Assembly: GCA_030549205.1 (NCBI GenBank)
Contig: JAUKTV010000012.1
Span: forward strand, 62,001 to 126,000
Direction: 5' to 3'
Length of the DNA: 64,000 nt
From: Apiosordaria backusii
Taxonomy: Eukaryota > Ascomycota > Sordariomycetes > Sordariales > Lasiosphaeriaceae
The position numbers and the translations under genes were made by a program. Below, in pieces: positions 12,200 to 24,062 of the stretch. Positions within the stretch are counted from its first letter, which is position 1. Each line of letters starts with the position of its first letter. The notes below the pieces were generated by a model. That model saw only the letters and a list, made by a program, of their open reading frames with translations. It was not told the DNA's origin and searched no databases.

Positions 12200-13144
12200 T
12201 TTGTATTTATTTATCTGGCTTGTTTGTCCGCCCGCCCTTGTCCACGAGGTCCCAATTGTTCTCCCATCTGACTCTTTTTTAGCGTGTCTGTCCATCCACC
12301 CCCACCATCAATCTTCAACGCTGACTGAAGAAAAACGCTCATCGATCGAATTTCGCCGACCGAGACCCTTGTTCCGCAATTTGCAACCACAGCCACCCAC
12401 CGGATATCCAGAACACGCCTATCTTTTCGGCCCTTTGATCGTAATCGATATCGATATCGTATCCCGACCACGGCCATCTGGTCGCGACCACGTTGCCCTC
12501 GACTCCTTCGTTGTTCAACATACAAAAACCAATAACCCTCAACCGAGTCCCGGCATTTCGACATTTCCCAGACGGGCAGCTCAACTCCACACCTCCGTTT
12601 TTACCCCGCGCGAGGCAGGGATTTGGATTTTTTGGCGAAACGTTGCCCTGCTGTACCCCGCGTTTTGCCCACCCTCTCTGCAAACAACGCGCCTCGTCAG
12701 CCAGCCTCCCCTAGCAAACAAGCAATCATCTCAGCTTTTTCGTCCTCTTTTGTCTCGGGCAGCCACTCATCAACAACCAGTGAGTTGTCACTTCTTGTAC
12801 CCTCGCCCCGCCCTGTAACAGACCTCTGACCGCCTCCTCACTTCAGGTCTGCTGGCCAAGCATTTTGATGACTTGTGTCACCGCAAAGTTAGTCAGACGG
12901 CAGCCCAGCCCCAACAAGGCACTTGTGTAGGATCGCCCTTACCGAGCCTCCCGTTTGCCTTATTAGGCAGGCCGCCCCGCCTCTCCCACCACCACACAGG
13001 GGCCAACATCTTTCACCAGAGCCTCACAAAGCATATAAAGCAACAAAGAGAAACCCACCCCTCCTTTGTTAGCCACGTGGTTTTATATCTTGTTTGTATC
13101 ATCGGCCTAATTTCTTAGTCAAGAAACCACTTCAACACATCACA
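12200..13144 (+). promoter_or_regulatory. Probable promoter and/or long C-rich 5' leader of the 13145 gene
   Basis: This stretch is C/T-rich and contains many short upstream ATG-initiated ORFs. A possible leader intron with good ends (GTGAGT..TTCAG) runs 12780-12846. A TATAAA box lies at 13034-13039, about 110 bases before the start codon, so either the leader is short (start just after the TATA box) or the transcript starts farther upstream and the leader is long and uORF-laden. Sequence alone does not decide. Confidence 0.4.
13034..13039 (+). promoter_or_regulatory. Candidate TATA box of the 13145 gene
   Basis: TATAAA in the context GCATATAAAGC stands 106 bases upstream of the ATG. It is followed by A-rich, then CT-containing sequence compatible with a transcription start. 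Confidence 0.35.
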
Positions 13145-13498
13145 ATGTCGTCTCCACAGAGCTCGCCAAACGATATGGGCGCCCAGTCATACATGCTCGT
13201 CCCCAACCTCCACGTGCCAGATGCCAACGCTGGCGAAATGGACCTCAACAACCACTCATGGATGATGGCCACCGTCATTGAAGACGACGACCTGATGTTT
13301 GGCGGCAAACCTCTCAGTGCTTGGTATGAGGAGGACAGGCGGAGATTCAGTTCCAGCCAGGATGAGGAGGAGGAGCCAAGAGGTCGACAAAGGGAGCGCA
13401 CTGAGAGCTCAACCCAGCATTCGCACCAGCACCACCACCAACAACCACAACAACATCGCCACCACGGCAAGACCACCAAAGATTCAAAGCAACAATAA
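13145..13498 (+). CDS. Small acidic/His-Gln-rich protein, 117 aa
   Basis: The start is the ATG in CACAATGTCG, a good fungal context. The N-terminal two thirds (residues about 15-65) look like a real conserved domain: YMLVPNLHVPDA, DLNNHSWMMATVIEDDDLMFGGKPLSAWYEEDRR. The tail is acidic (DEEEE) and then a low-complexity His/Gln run ending basic. There is no signal peptide or membrane segment. I do not recognise a named family; strong codon coherence and the non-repetitive core argue against a chance ORF. A protein this short with a large regulatory upstream region could be a regulator, but no function is claimed. Confidence 0.7.
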   Translation: MSSPQSSPNDMGAQSYMLVPNLHVPDANAGEMDLNNHSWMMATVIEDDDLMFGGKPLSAWYEEDRRRFSSSQDEEEEPRGRQRERTESSTQHSHQHHHQQPQQHRHHGKTTKDSKQQ

Positions 13499-15532
13499 GC
13501 TTCCGCTTACCGAGATCTTCTTCCTATCAGACAGTGTCAACATGTCTGACAAACTGCATCTCTGTCCCTCCTGTACACCGCAAAGGCAGGCCAAGCCGGT
13601 GTCAGCATCCCACCTTCCAACCAATAGGATCATCAGCACATCTGTCTTTGGGTTCTCAGCCTGGACCCTTCCGCGAGAGTGTGGTTGCAACTTGTACCAC
13701 CACTCATCTAACATCAATCTACCCGTGACCTCCTTCCCAAAGGTTACACCGCATTCCGAGCTCGGCTATTAAGGACAGCGCTGCTTTCGCTTGGACGTTC
13801 CGGTTGTGGTCAAACACCTTTTTCACACCTGGGCTTTTTGTCATCGCCGGTCGCACCCGATGTCGGGTCTGGACCGAGAAGGATCTTCGGATACGGGTTG
13901 CATAGCATCTCATCAAGCATCAAGGTGTCGGGAGTCTTTTTCACCGTTTTTCCCTGTCCTTCATTTTAGATGTCGTCAGATTCCATGTTTTGGGCGGCTG
14001 GGTTTTGTTACTATTCTGTCATTGATCACCGGTGGTACCTGGCCGATCGGAGTTTCAGCGATCCTTTGTTCATTGTTTTACCTTTTCTTTTCTTTCTTTG
14101 GTTTGTCTTGTATTTTGCATGATACCATTTTGCATATCTTCTTTTTGAAACGTCTTTGTCCCTTTTTGTATCATGTCATGTCATATGATATCATGAGGAT
14201 GGGTTATTATGATGGCGCTACTTCATATCACTTTTCTATCCTGTGGTTAGATATCTCGTGTTACACACTATAGACTCAACATTGAGGATTGGGTGGCTTG
14301 GGTTGATGTCGGGTCGTAGCTTTATGTGGGCTAAGAGGGAAAGGGATAGTATTATGGTATTAGTCTTGAGTCTAGTGACAACAAGACAATTGGGAGGAAG
14401 GCTTTGGGTTTTGGTCTCTGATAATAGTGTGTTGAGTTGAGGCGAGAATGAAGATGAATCGATGCTTTTCGCTTTGCAGCAAGCCTCGTACTGTTTAAGG
14501 TACGTGATAAATGTTGGAAGACATTTATATCGATAAAATTGGATTATCCGGATGATATCTGTGTATATTTACTCGCCAGTTAACACCACTTGGCTTGAAT
14601 GAGTATCAATTAATTCTTCTATCTATATCCCCTTTGCCTTTCGGCCGTCCCAACCGCCGTCCAAGATTACGATCCCACTACATCATCAATATCACATCTT
14701 CAACTCTATAAATAACAGCTCCCGCTGCCGTGTTTCCAAATTAGAAAATGACATAAACCGACCTGGTTTACCTGTTTGTTTCGAGGCCAGTGCCTCAGTA
14801 CCTACCATGCTGTGATCAAAAGCACCGGTTATTACTGCAAGGGGTTAAACAAGCCAAAAGACAGTTGACAGAGCAGCCCAAATCTTGAAGATCTATAATT
14901 ATTAAGTGACAGGAGCATGCCGGTAATCCTTTCGCTCGTATAGCCTTCATGAGATTAGGATGGGTAGGTACCTACATTAAGACTGCTTATAAGCTAACGT
15001 CGCTGAAGCGTACTTTGCACCAAAAGTCAAAGGGCTTGATGCGTAGACAGGGGTGCCAAGCCTGAGTGAGCCTTGCGCGTAGCTAGGCAGGCTGCTTTTG
15101 ATGGTCGGTAGGGTAAAGGCTGCCTTGACGGGATGCTTCAGCTTCATGGACTGAACATAATTGCCTTATTGGGATGTACCTTATGCATCTCTACCCAACT
15201 GAAGCTGCCGATCTAAGCGCCTTGTTCCCAACCCCCACGTCCAATAATTAAGCGATCACGCTTCTTTGCGAAACATGCAATCAATACCAAGAGCGGAGGT
15301 GGTGGCTGAGCGGCTGAGTGCGCCCTGACTTGATCGATGTAGCGTCACTTTTTCCATTTTCTATGATCTTCTTTCGACATCTTCTCTCGTCGGGATTCCA
15401 GCGAGGACTCGGAAGTAACTGGCATCAGACGACCCGACTACTCCTTGTATAGACGACGACTCCCAAACCACAAACGAGCTTTTCCCATAGCTGTAGAAAC
15501 CTCCCGTCGGCAATCAACGAATATCCTTAACA
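13499..15532. other. Intergenic region, 2 kb
   Basis: It probably contains the 3' UTR of the 13145 gene (T-rich stretch around 14,030-14,200) and the promoter of the 15533 gene. A 12-bp palindrome GTAGGTACCTAC lies at 14964-14975. No gene is supported; the ORFs 13299-14273 are in T-rich or shadow frames. Confidence 0.55.
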
Positions 15533-18500
15533 ATGGAGCCACCAGGAGGTTTACCAAGTCCCTCGCCATCCTCGTCGATTAGCGGGGCAAGACGGATGCT
15601 GCCTATGAATTCCAATCGGCTCCAGTCCGATGGGCCTTCGCTTACCCCTTCTTTCTCATCTACCACCGAGGGCTCAATGAAACAGGTTATCAATACACTA
15701 CCTCTCTCAAAGCAGGGCGTTTCAGCTCATGTTTGCAATATTTGCAAGCCACCCAAGGTAGGAACACTTTGCGAGGTAGCTGACTTTAACACTCTTATTC
15801 TAATCATCAATGAATTATTCCTAGACCTTCACGACCGCCGAGCATTTGAGGTAAGCTGCACAAGCAACCTTTCTACGTTTTCCAACATTAACCTGTGTAT
15901 GTAGCCGGCATCAGCTTAGTCACGGAGAGCCAAAGTTTCCTTGTCATGGGTGTGATAGAGTCTTTCACCGCGAAGACCTTTTGCTAAGCCACTTGGATAA
16001 GAAGTTAGTTTTGACAGTCATCTTGGCGAGCCTGGGGATTATTTACTCACAACACTTTGAAGCGAACATGACCACGAAAAAGTCCAACCCCCTCCAAGCG
16101 TACCAAGTCAGAACACCCAACTTCCCACCCCAGCTTCTTCAGTGGCCCCTCCTCCGAGTCTAGCTGGGAAGCCGAGGCCATCTTTCAAAAAAAGCGTATG
16201 GTGGCTTTCAGTATCTCGACTTCAATACACAGAAGACAGTTACTGACAGTCAAGCAGTCAAAGCCAACCTATGCCAAGGCACGGGATTATAGCTTTAAAC
16301 CACTCACAGATCTGCTTCCCACTGGAATTCGCGACACAAAGTCGAAAACATCCAACAAAGAAAACAAACCTTCACGGTCGGCCACCCAAAAGGTTGTGTC
16401 AGGCCGAGCTGGTGAACCCAAGCCACCCCCCAACTCATCCGCGAAGGACCCGAAACCTCCCCTGGGCGTCATAGGTGATGATTTCGAAAACGATGTATAT
16501 GATGACGAGACAGATTATTCGGATGGGGGCAGCGTAGAAGGCGTCGATGTAGACGCCTTTCAATCCAAGTTTGCGGAGACTCTAGCCAGCGACGTCCGTA
16601 AGTTTGACGCTGACTTCGACAAGAGGGACGGTAGAAAGCTTTTCGACAGTCTACCGGACTCGCTCGTTGCCTTTGCTCTCAGCCTCGGGCAGCCTGGGTC
16701 AACGCAAGCGCAGAGGGACGTGATGTATTTGGTTCACAAGTTTCGGCAGTAAGTATCGTCATTTCTGTCGTCTAGTGGACCTTTGACTAAAAAGGTATAC
16801 AGTGATATATCGAACCGATTTAAGGGTATAATAGAGAAGTCTATCAAACAACGCTCTATCCAGCCACCGGGGAAGCAGGACTCGAATTCGGAGTCAACCT
16901 CATCTCGAATTCGAGATTGGCTTGCTACTGGTGTTGATGACAACATCGGTAACGAGCCAATAACGGAGAACGCTTCTCGACCACCGGAGGAAACGCACCA
17001 CGGAAATCAACACCGCGTTGGCGTACCGGTACCGCCGGATAAATGTGAATATGACGCTGTATTTTCTTCAGCTTCATATAAGTGGTTACTATCATCCATA
17101 GCCCAGACACTTCATCGGAGCCCCAGCAGCCCCCTGGATGCAATAAACGTTATCGGATCACACATACGGGGAGCCTACCGCGACTGCCAAAAGAAAAAGC
17201 TCAGTCGTCGTCTACCTTCAAAGACCCACGAAATGTATCTTCTGGCGGACCTTGATTTGGTTGCCTTTCTAAATGATCAATACACAGACTGCGCGTCCCC
17301 AAAGAGCCGAACTGAGCTCTTATGCACGGCAATCACATTGACAGGATTTGAAGTCGATGCACAGGCACTACCCTGTGCGGAATATATACAGCAAACATGG
17401 CCGATCACTGGGATCTACGTGATGAATGCAATATGTTCTGCGCTCGATAGCCAGGCAAGCTGCACGGGTCAGTCTGCCCACCCTGACACCAACCCAGTCC
17501 ACGACTTGCTGACATTTGAGTAGAGAAGCTCCCAGACAGATCAGAAGTTACTGCAAATTTGATTCAAGAACCAATACGTCGACGCCTAGGCATTCGGATT
17601 AAGGCGAAAGGCACAGCTGACTTTCTGGCAGAAGTTGGGGAGATCTTTGGATGGCTGACTGCCGCTCTCCGAGCATCTCCTGACCAAGATCAGTTGGCTT
17701 GGTGTATACCATATCTCCACCATTCGGGAAAAGCCCGCAACTCCATATCTGAAGTGTGGGAGGTGAGGTTCAAAATCACCAAAGCTACACAGGGCATATC
17801 GGAGGACAAGTTGGGCCAGTGTTGGCATGGCATGTTCCGGAATGCGGTCATCGTCAAGGGATTCCCCATCCCGCATCGACCCAGCCGCAACACAGGTCTC
17901 GAGATACCACTCCACATGGCAGCAGGTCTTATGGATACTCCCAAGATGCACGAGTTCTTGGGCCGTTACTATCTCAAAGGTTTCTCCACCATGCTTGCCC
18001 CTGTGGAGCTCATTGGCGGTGTTGTCCTTTGGCATCTTTACCACAATCGTTCGGGAAGGAGAATATCATACTGTGATGCTCTGAATAGCGGAAGCAAAGC
18101 TCGGATCAGTTTGAAAGAGTTGCATACAAGTCGGCACATAATTGGATGGTGTTCTGAAGCATTATGCATGGCTGGTAAGTCCGTCGCAACCCGACAAACC
18201 TTCCACTCCAAATACACCTCTCTTTTCTTCGCAAGCACTGCCGCGCCTCTCAGCAATCGAGATAAACTAACTCGGTGGCGGAGCAGGAGACCAAGATGCA
18301 AATTACAGCATCCGCAACTCAGCGTTACCGTTCCCCGGCCGTGAGTTCGCCCTCGAAAAGGTCTCCTTTTCCGTTGGCAACTTCATCACCGGAGGTTGTC
18401 AGTTTAGCATTGGCAGGAAAGATATCCCCCTCCACATCACAAAGCAAGGCTATGTCGCCAAGCTGAGGTGGATAGACCAGAAATACCTCATCTTTTGGGA

Positions 18501-19749
18501 CGAAGAAGACAAACGGGGCTGGCTTGTGAACGGCAGCAGTGCATTATTGCACCTGGTCCGAGCATCGCTCGAGCACTGTCAATCTGACAAGTTCAGCTCC
18601 GAATTCCTCTTTGACTTCAAGGCGTTCAAAGAGCCAGCCACGCGCTTTCGATCCGATTCTGCAGTAGACGCCTTGCTTGATAGAGACAACAGGAACCTTT
18701 GGCTTTACCGCGAGGAGAAAACACAGGAGAAGACTATCTATTCAAGCGGAAGATTGATGAAACAGATCGAGAAAACCGCCACTTACACCACGCTCGAGGG
18801 CAAAATTGTTGAGGTTTACGAGAGTTTGGAAAAGCTTATCGACTACCAGGCGCATTCGGCTGCAGATTCGAAGGGCCTCAACGCAAAACCAAGAGGTAGC
18901 GGCAGACTGGAGGGCTGGGACTTTAAAGACATTGCCATGACAAAAGATCCCGTGTCTCCCCGAGTGGCGACATTGCCCGACTATGGCAAGACCTGGACCA
19001 GCTTCGCCAAGGAAATTCGAGCTGTGGCCTTGCTTGGTCGCGGTTTTGGCGACATCATCAAGCCCAACCTCAACACCAGCGACCTCGCCGACAAGCCCAC
19101 GCCGTCGGTCTGGCACTCCATGCCAGCTGGAAAGGGCCTGCTAGGGGCATGCTTAGCCGACTTGAAAGAGATTACCGAGAGCCAGGGCACACTCGAGATT
19201 CTCGACAAGCTCTTCAAGTCGGAAGAAGTCAACCCAGACAGCTTTCCACTCGGCGGAGTCATATTCGGCTTACATACCAGACTGAAGCGTAGCGTTCGAG
19301 GTGTCTTGCCTGGCCCTTCACAGACTGTTGCCAAGGACTCCCAAGACTCAACTTCAACAACGTCATACTCTGACGACACCAGCTCTGCCCCTCCATCTCT
19401 CATCGCTAACCGCCGTTCCGCTGGCGGCCTGCCGGCCAACGCAGACAGCGATCCCACAAGCCAAGACACGCTGCCTACTACACCGGGAATATGCCGCACG
19501 CCATCTCGATCCAGCCTTGGCAATCTTGCCCCGTCGATTGCGGCTGACGACGATGCTTCACCTGATGACGATCTCGAAAACACAGCTGCTGGGCCGGCTG
19601 GACTTGGGTTGCGATCCATCAAAAAGCTGATGAAACGGCCGCGGGAGGATGATGAGTCGCAGTATGAAGATGGCGGGGGTAAAGGGGGTAAGAGGAGGAA
19701 GCTGATGAATTTGGTCAGGCGCGCTCCGAGAGATGCTGGACCATCGTGA
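15533..19749 (+). CDS. C2H2 zinc-finger protein with fungal domain of unknown function, 1250 aa, eight exons
   Basis: Exons are 15533-15757, 15825-15850, 15905-16003, 16063-16195, 16258-16748, 16803-17467, 17524-18174 and 18287-19749; all joints keep frame and total 1251 codons. Two tandem C2H2 fingers appear only after splicing: Cys68/Cys71/His86/His90 and Cys97/Cys100/His113/His119. The first finger is split around a 26-nt exon and the second across an intron. A Pro/Ser-rich linker and an acidic patch (DDFENDVYDDETDYSD) follow. A conserved-looking module at about residues 640-730 has QCWHGMF, VIVKGFPIPHRP, GLEIPL, LKGFSTML and RISYCD, a pattern I associate with uncharacterised fungal multidomain proteins. 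A second block near 770-860 includes GWLVNGSSALLHLVRASL. The C-terminus is Ser/Asp-rich and ends with bipartite basic clusters (KKLMKRPRED, GGKRRKL), so nuclear location is likely. Role unknown. Short introns lacking perfect donors (GTCAGT, GTTAGT) carry most of the uncertainty. Confidence 0.82.
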
Positions 19750-20718
19750 GTGCGTCAATCGAGACGACATTTTTTGAGCGCCTTAACCCCTGCTTGGCCG
19801 ATGTTTATTAGTGCTAGTTTTGGAAAGCTAAAAACTTCTTAAGAGCGAAATGGTGCGCAAGGCTGTGGGCAATATCTTTATGATCATTGAGTGTAAATCC
19901 TTCAGGTACTCTTTCTCACTACCATCCGATGTTTGTAATGATCACAAGTTTTAAGATATCGCTGATAAATGGAAGCCGCCTCCTTGGCTGAATGCAAGGA
20001 CCATATATAACCCTAAGCCCCAGCTGGGGAGGAGGGTTGCCCGTGAGCCAAATGGGGCGTGCACCCCAATGAGGTCTCGAGAGAAATGCATGCATGGTGA
20101 GTGCCATCTCAGGAGCACAAGGAAGAGAAGAGAAAAGGTGTGAGTACAACCTCAGTTCTCTACTAAACCTGATTACGGTGCCAGTGAGCTTTAACGTCAG
20201 TATCAGGACTGTTTGTAAGGCAAAAAGCCCCTTTGAGGAAGAAGTCTACCTTAAGGTTTTATTGATAGGTACCTAGACATGCCTGCATTCGTGGCATGGC
20301 TGCCCAAGGTCTGAGAAGCTGTCAAAGGGACCTTTCTGGTTTTGCAAAAACGCAAATAGATGTCCTTGAGTTTGATGGTGTGGTTACTGGGCTCAGCACA
20401 AGGCGAAGGAAACAGTCAAAATAGAGGGGAAAAAGTGGTTGTATTGTTCTATGATGAAGTATGGAGCCAGCCCAGCAAATGATGATAGGTATTTGACAAG
20501 CCAAGACTGGGTCCCAACGATAGCCCCACAAGTTCAGATGTACCTAGGAAGCTACTCTAGCAATGAATCCATCTGTACCGCTCCAGTGCAGCGGTCTGAA
20601 AAGAGAGGAAGTGGGAGACAGTCCTCTAAAGAGTGACTCGCGTTGGCGGAAGAATGCTCAGGTACACAATAAAGTCTGCCCACGCAAGTAGATCCTTGAT
20701 CAATAATACCACAATACT
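19750..20718. other. Intergenic region between convergent genes
   Basis: It holds the 3' ends of the zinc-finger gene and of the S8 gene. A 10-bp palindrome TAGGTACCTA is at 20266-20275. No ORF with family features is seen. Confidence 0.6.
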
Positions 20719-23700
20719 TCAAGTCCGATTCCGATAACGTTGATATGTGCTGTCCATTGGCATCAGACGATTTATCACAGTTATCAAGTGGCTTTTTTGC
20801 GCCTGAAGTTTGCGGTTGAATTCTGAAGGAATCACCAGAGTGGGGCGAACGAAGCGGCCTTCGCCGCCCTGAGCTTTGGCAAGCGTCTGAAAAATGTCCC
20901 GCATTCCTGTCTCTGTTCTTGCAGCCTCCAGACGTGCTGCGGCATCCGTATTATCGATATGATCACACAGCTGATTGTATGTTTTGAACGCATACAGAAC
21001 CAATGCTGCGAGACCGGATGCGTATGCGGTAGCGAATGAACTGCCTTCGCAAATCTCATGGTTAGAGATAACAATTTTCTCCCCTGGGAACAGGAAGTCG
21101 AATTGCGCAAGGGTGTTTGCATCTGAGACGGCTCCGCCATCGGTGGCCGAGGAGATCTTGATGACACCTTCCAACCCAACGGGAGCAAAGCTGGAAATAT
21201 TGACAGTCGGTCCTTCGTCGGGAAGAGAGCCAAAGAGAATTGGACGTCCAGTCGCATGTATCTTGTTAGCGAGCTCCTCAAATCTCTTCTTGTACTCGTC
21301 GGATGGATTTCTTTCAAAGCTCCAGCACATTGATATGATGTCAACGTCTAGCTCTAATGCCCATTTCAAAGCCTGGAACCGGAATCCGGTTAGTGTGTAG
21401 GCATGACTTGGGTGCTGAGCTGGGCACAACAGGGACGTACCTTCACGCATGATTCGATAGTGAATTTGTTGCTGGGATCGGACTTCCTAGAGGTATCCAG
21501 GCGTGCAATATAAAGCTCAGCCATGGGACATATCTGGCGTACGCAACGAGCCATCTCGGTGCCGTGGTTGCACTTCCCAGCGAAATATTCACGACGTTCC
21601 GAGTCAAATGTTTTGCCCACCTGTGTTCCCTTCAAGCCTTCAATCCTGGCGCCATCATCCAGAATTGCGACCTTGACTGCGCGTGCTCGAACGGCCTCCT
21701 CATCTTGTGGCAGTTGAAGGTTGGTGAGAAACCCCCTGAAGGCTGCCAGCTCTTCAACCCATTGTTTAGGCTTTGGCCTAGATTGCAAACCGGGAAGATT
21801 GTCAATAAAACACAGTTCTGTTCTTTTCAGGAGCTTCCAGACACACGAAAACATGTCAGAAACCACATACCTCTGTTGATGCAAAGCGGACTCTTTGTTG
21901 GAAGTCGTGTTGCTCTTCGTCTCTGCTTGAGCCCCTACTAAAGAACCACTGCTATTGAAGATGCTGAACTGGATATTGTTATGGTCTGCCAGTTTGGGAC
22001 ATCGTTTCCTCAGTTTCGTCCTGAAGGTTGTCTCGTAGCCCACACAATCTGCCTCATCATCTTTGTATTGCGAGCGTATCTCGACGTAGACCTTTTCCAG
22101 CTAGCGGCAACAACAGAACAAAGTGTTAGTTGAACAGCCATATGTGACGGCAGCCTCAATCAACCTCAATTTGACTGCCTGGCTATGAGTTCTGTTTTGA
22201 CTTACCAGGGGCAATCGTGCTAAGCCAGCCTTGCTAGCCCAGTCTTTCAACACAGCTATGTTGCCGCTTGAGAACAGGTGGACCTCGCGGGCTTTTGGAG
22301 CTGCCGCGGCCAATGTGTCACTGCAGATGTCGAATTTCTTCCATTTCCAAACTTCAATGTCGAATGATCGAGTTGATGATGGCTCGTCTTGAAACTTGGC
22401 ATCTGGGCCTTGCAGGGATCGTCTGATAGCAGCATTTGTATGTGGCTCCATGCCACCATCATCAACGTCCAGAGTGAAAATCTTTCTGACTTTGCAGGTA
22501 TCCCAAAGCCAGTTGAAGATATGTACATAAGGGTTCTGATGAGGGTTGCGCGAATCATCAACCCCTTCGTTAGTCTTCGAATTACCCGAAAGACTTTCCT
22601 CAGACTCATATCTCTGTGCCTTGTCTGGCGTCTTGTTCCAGTACGGCAAGCGCACGATGTCCAAGACCGTCTCCAGCTTATGTCTGAGCCCAGATTGTGC
22701 AGTGATGGTGTCAATGTAAAATTGGTCCAAAACGACGGACTCTCCACAAAGGTTGAGCCAAAACTGTTTCTCTGTATTACAAATTAGTAACGGTGACCAG
22801 GAAGTCAACGCCATCAGAACAAAGTGAAACCTACCAATCTTTGCATCCCAATACAAAAGTTCTTCCTTTTCATCCCAAAGACTGTCAGTCACCAATTCTC
22901 CGGTCACTTCGTCTGCTTTCTTCTGCGAGTATCCGATGCATTTCTTCTTCAACCACTCTTTACACTCTTCAATAGTCTCTTGATTCTCGTCGGTCTTACT
23001 AGAGCACAAGAGTTGGTATGCCTTCATTCTTTTGGAGTTGTGCTCTCCGTCCGAAAACATAGAAAATGGACATCGTTCCACCAGTGACTTGATAACTTCG
23101 AAGAGAAGCGCATACTTCAGCTTGGGAGACTTAAACAAGGTAATTGCTAATTGCAGTGGAGTGTAATGGCTGATCGGATCGGCCCGCAGAAAGACCTCAT
23201 CGGGACAGAACTCAAGCATGACTCGGAAGCTCTGGCTGTCAATTAACTGCTTGCTGTTTTGCCCTTCATCGAACCGTAGCGGGCCGAGCAAGCAATTGAG
23301 GCATTGCCGTGCGTTGTCTGATGGACATAAGGCTTTGCGCAGGTGATCTCTGAGACGCGCATCCCTATCCAACAGATTTTGAACATCCACGGAGTCGTGA
23401 GGAACATGGTCCTGTTTGAAGCCCACGTCTTTGGGTGTGGTACCGGTTCTGATCCCATGTTCATCCAAAACCTTGCATTTGAACGAAAGCTGGTAGGGCA
23501 ATGGAACGTCCTGCAACGGGCATTCTGCTGCGCCTCGGCAATTCGCATGATCCTCAAGCCTTTTTCGAGTACTGGCGCAGATAATAAGGTCAAACACCCG
23601 GAATAGAATGGCGGGTTGCAGCTTCGCTGCCAGGATAAGAGGAATAGTGCCAAGCCGGTCCTGCCGAACGAGTGGTTCACAATCGTGCAGCACAACGTCC

Positions 23701-24062
23701 TGAATGTACGACTCCACTGCTGGAATGTTCATTGCTCCGGGCTCACCATCCGAGTCGGCCGTGCACCCGTTTACTATGTGTATGGCAGACTGAATGAAAG
23801 TTCGCCCGTCAATGGCGAGCCGCAATCGAGCATCGTGATGATCGCGAAGTGTCTGGTCTTGGTCGTCGTATCTCGGCAGGTCAATCGATTGCAACAGGAG
23901 GGCAACAACAATTCGCCGGTGTTTGCTATGGATTTGTTCTTCATCAGAGTATTTCGAGAACCTGCTTTCAACTGCCGATCCTTTGCTGTCGTCGGGGTGG
24001 CTTCTCTGTTCTTTCGTGTTTGCTGTCGCTCCAACCACAGAGTCACGTCTGTTTGGAGGCAT
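20719..24062 (-). CDS. Intracellular subtilisin-like (S8) serine protease domain protein, 1004 aa, five exons
   Basis: In transcript order the exons are 24062-22835, 22771-22206, 22100-21871, 21777-21441 and 21372-20719, 1005 codons in all. There is no signal peptide. The long N-terminal part (about 1-500) is helical and of unknown fold. Residues about 500-600 carry the motif set I associate with fungal intracellular S8 proteins: NWLW, FDIEVWKWKKFDICSD, AAPKAREVHLFSSGN and AVLKDW. The protease domain follows from ~705: Asp715 in VAILDDG, His746 in NHGTEMA, Ser899 in GSSFATAYASG; the usual oxyanion Asn region reads LFGSLPDEG and lacks an obvious Asn. The triad is thus present. Introns 1 (63 nt) and 3 (93 nt) are in frame and stop-free. 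The start is uncertain: a GTAAGT at 24109 could splice to 24049 and replace the ATG at 24062 with an upstream exon containing FESGFTTWYVLQKAF. In fungi such proteins occur as stand-alone or NLR-linked effectors. Confidence 0.85.

Noticed and set aside
12201..12829. 205-codon ORF in the C-rich leader region
   Set aside because: The composition is leader-like, overlapping ORFs occur in all frames, and no domain or start context supports it.
15295..15360. tRNA-like GGTGGCTGAGCGGCTGAGTGCG
   Set aside because: It resembles a D arm, but no matching anticodon or T arm follows.
18981..19622. 213-codon minus-strand ORF
   Set aside because: It is antisense to exon 8 of the zinc-finger gene and is a codon-bias shadow.
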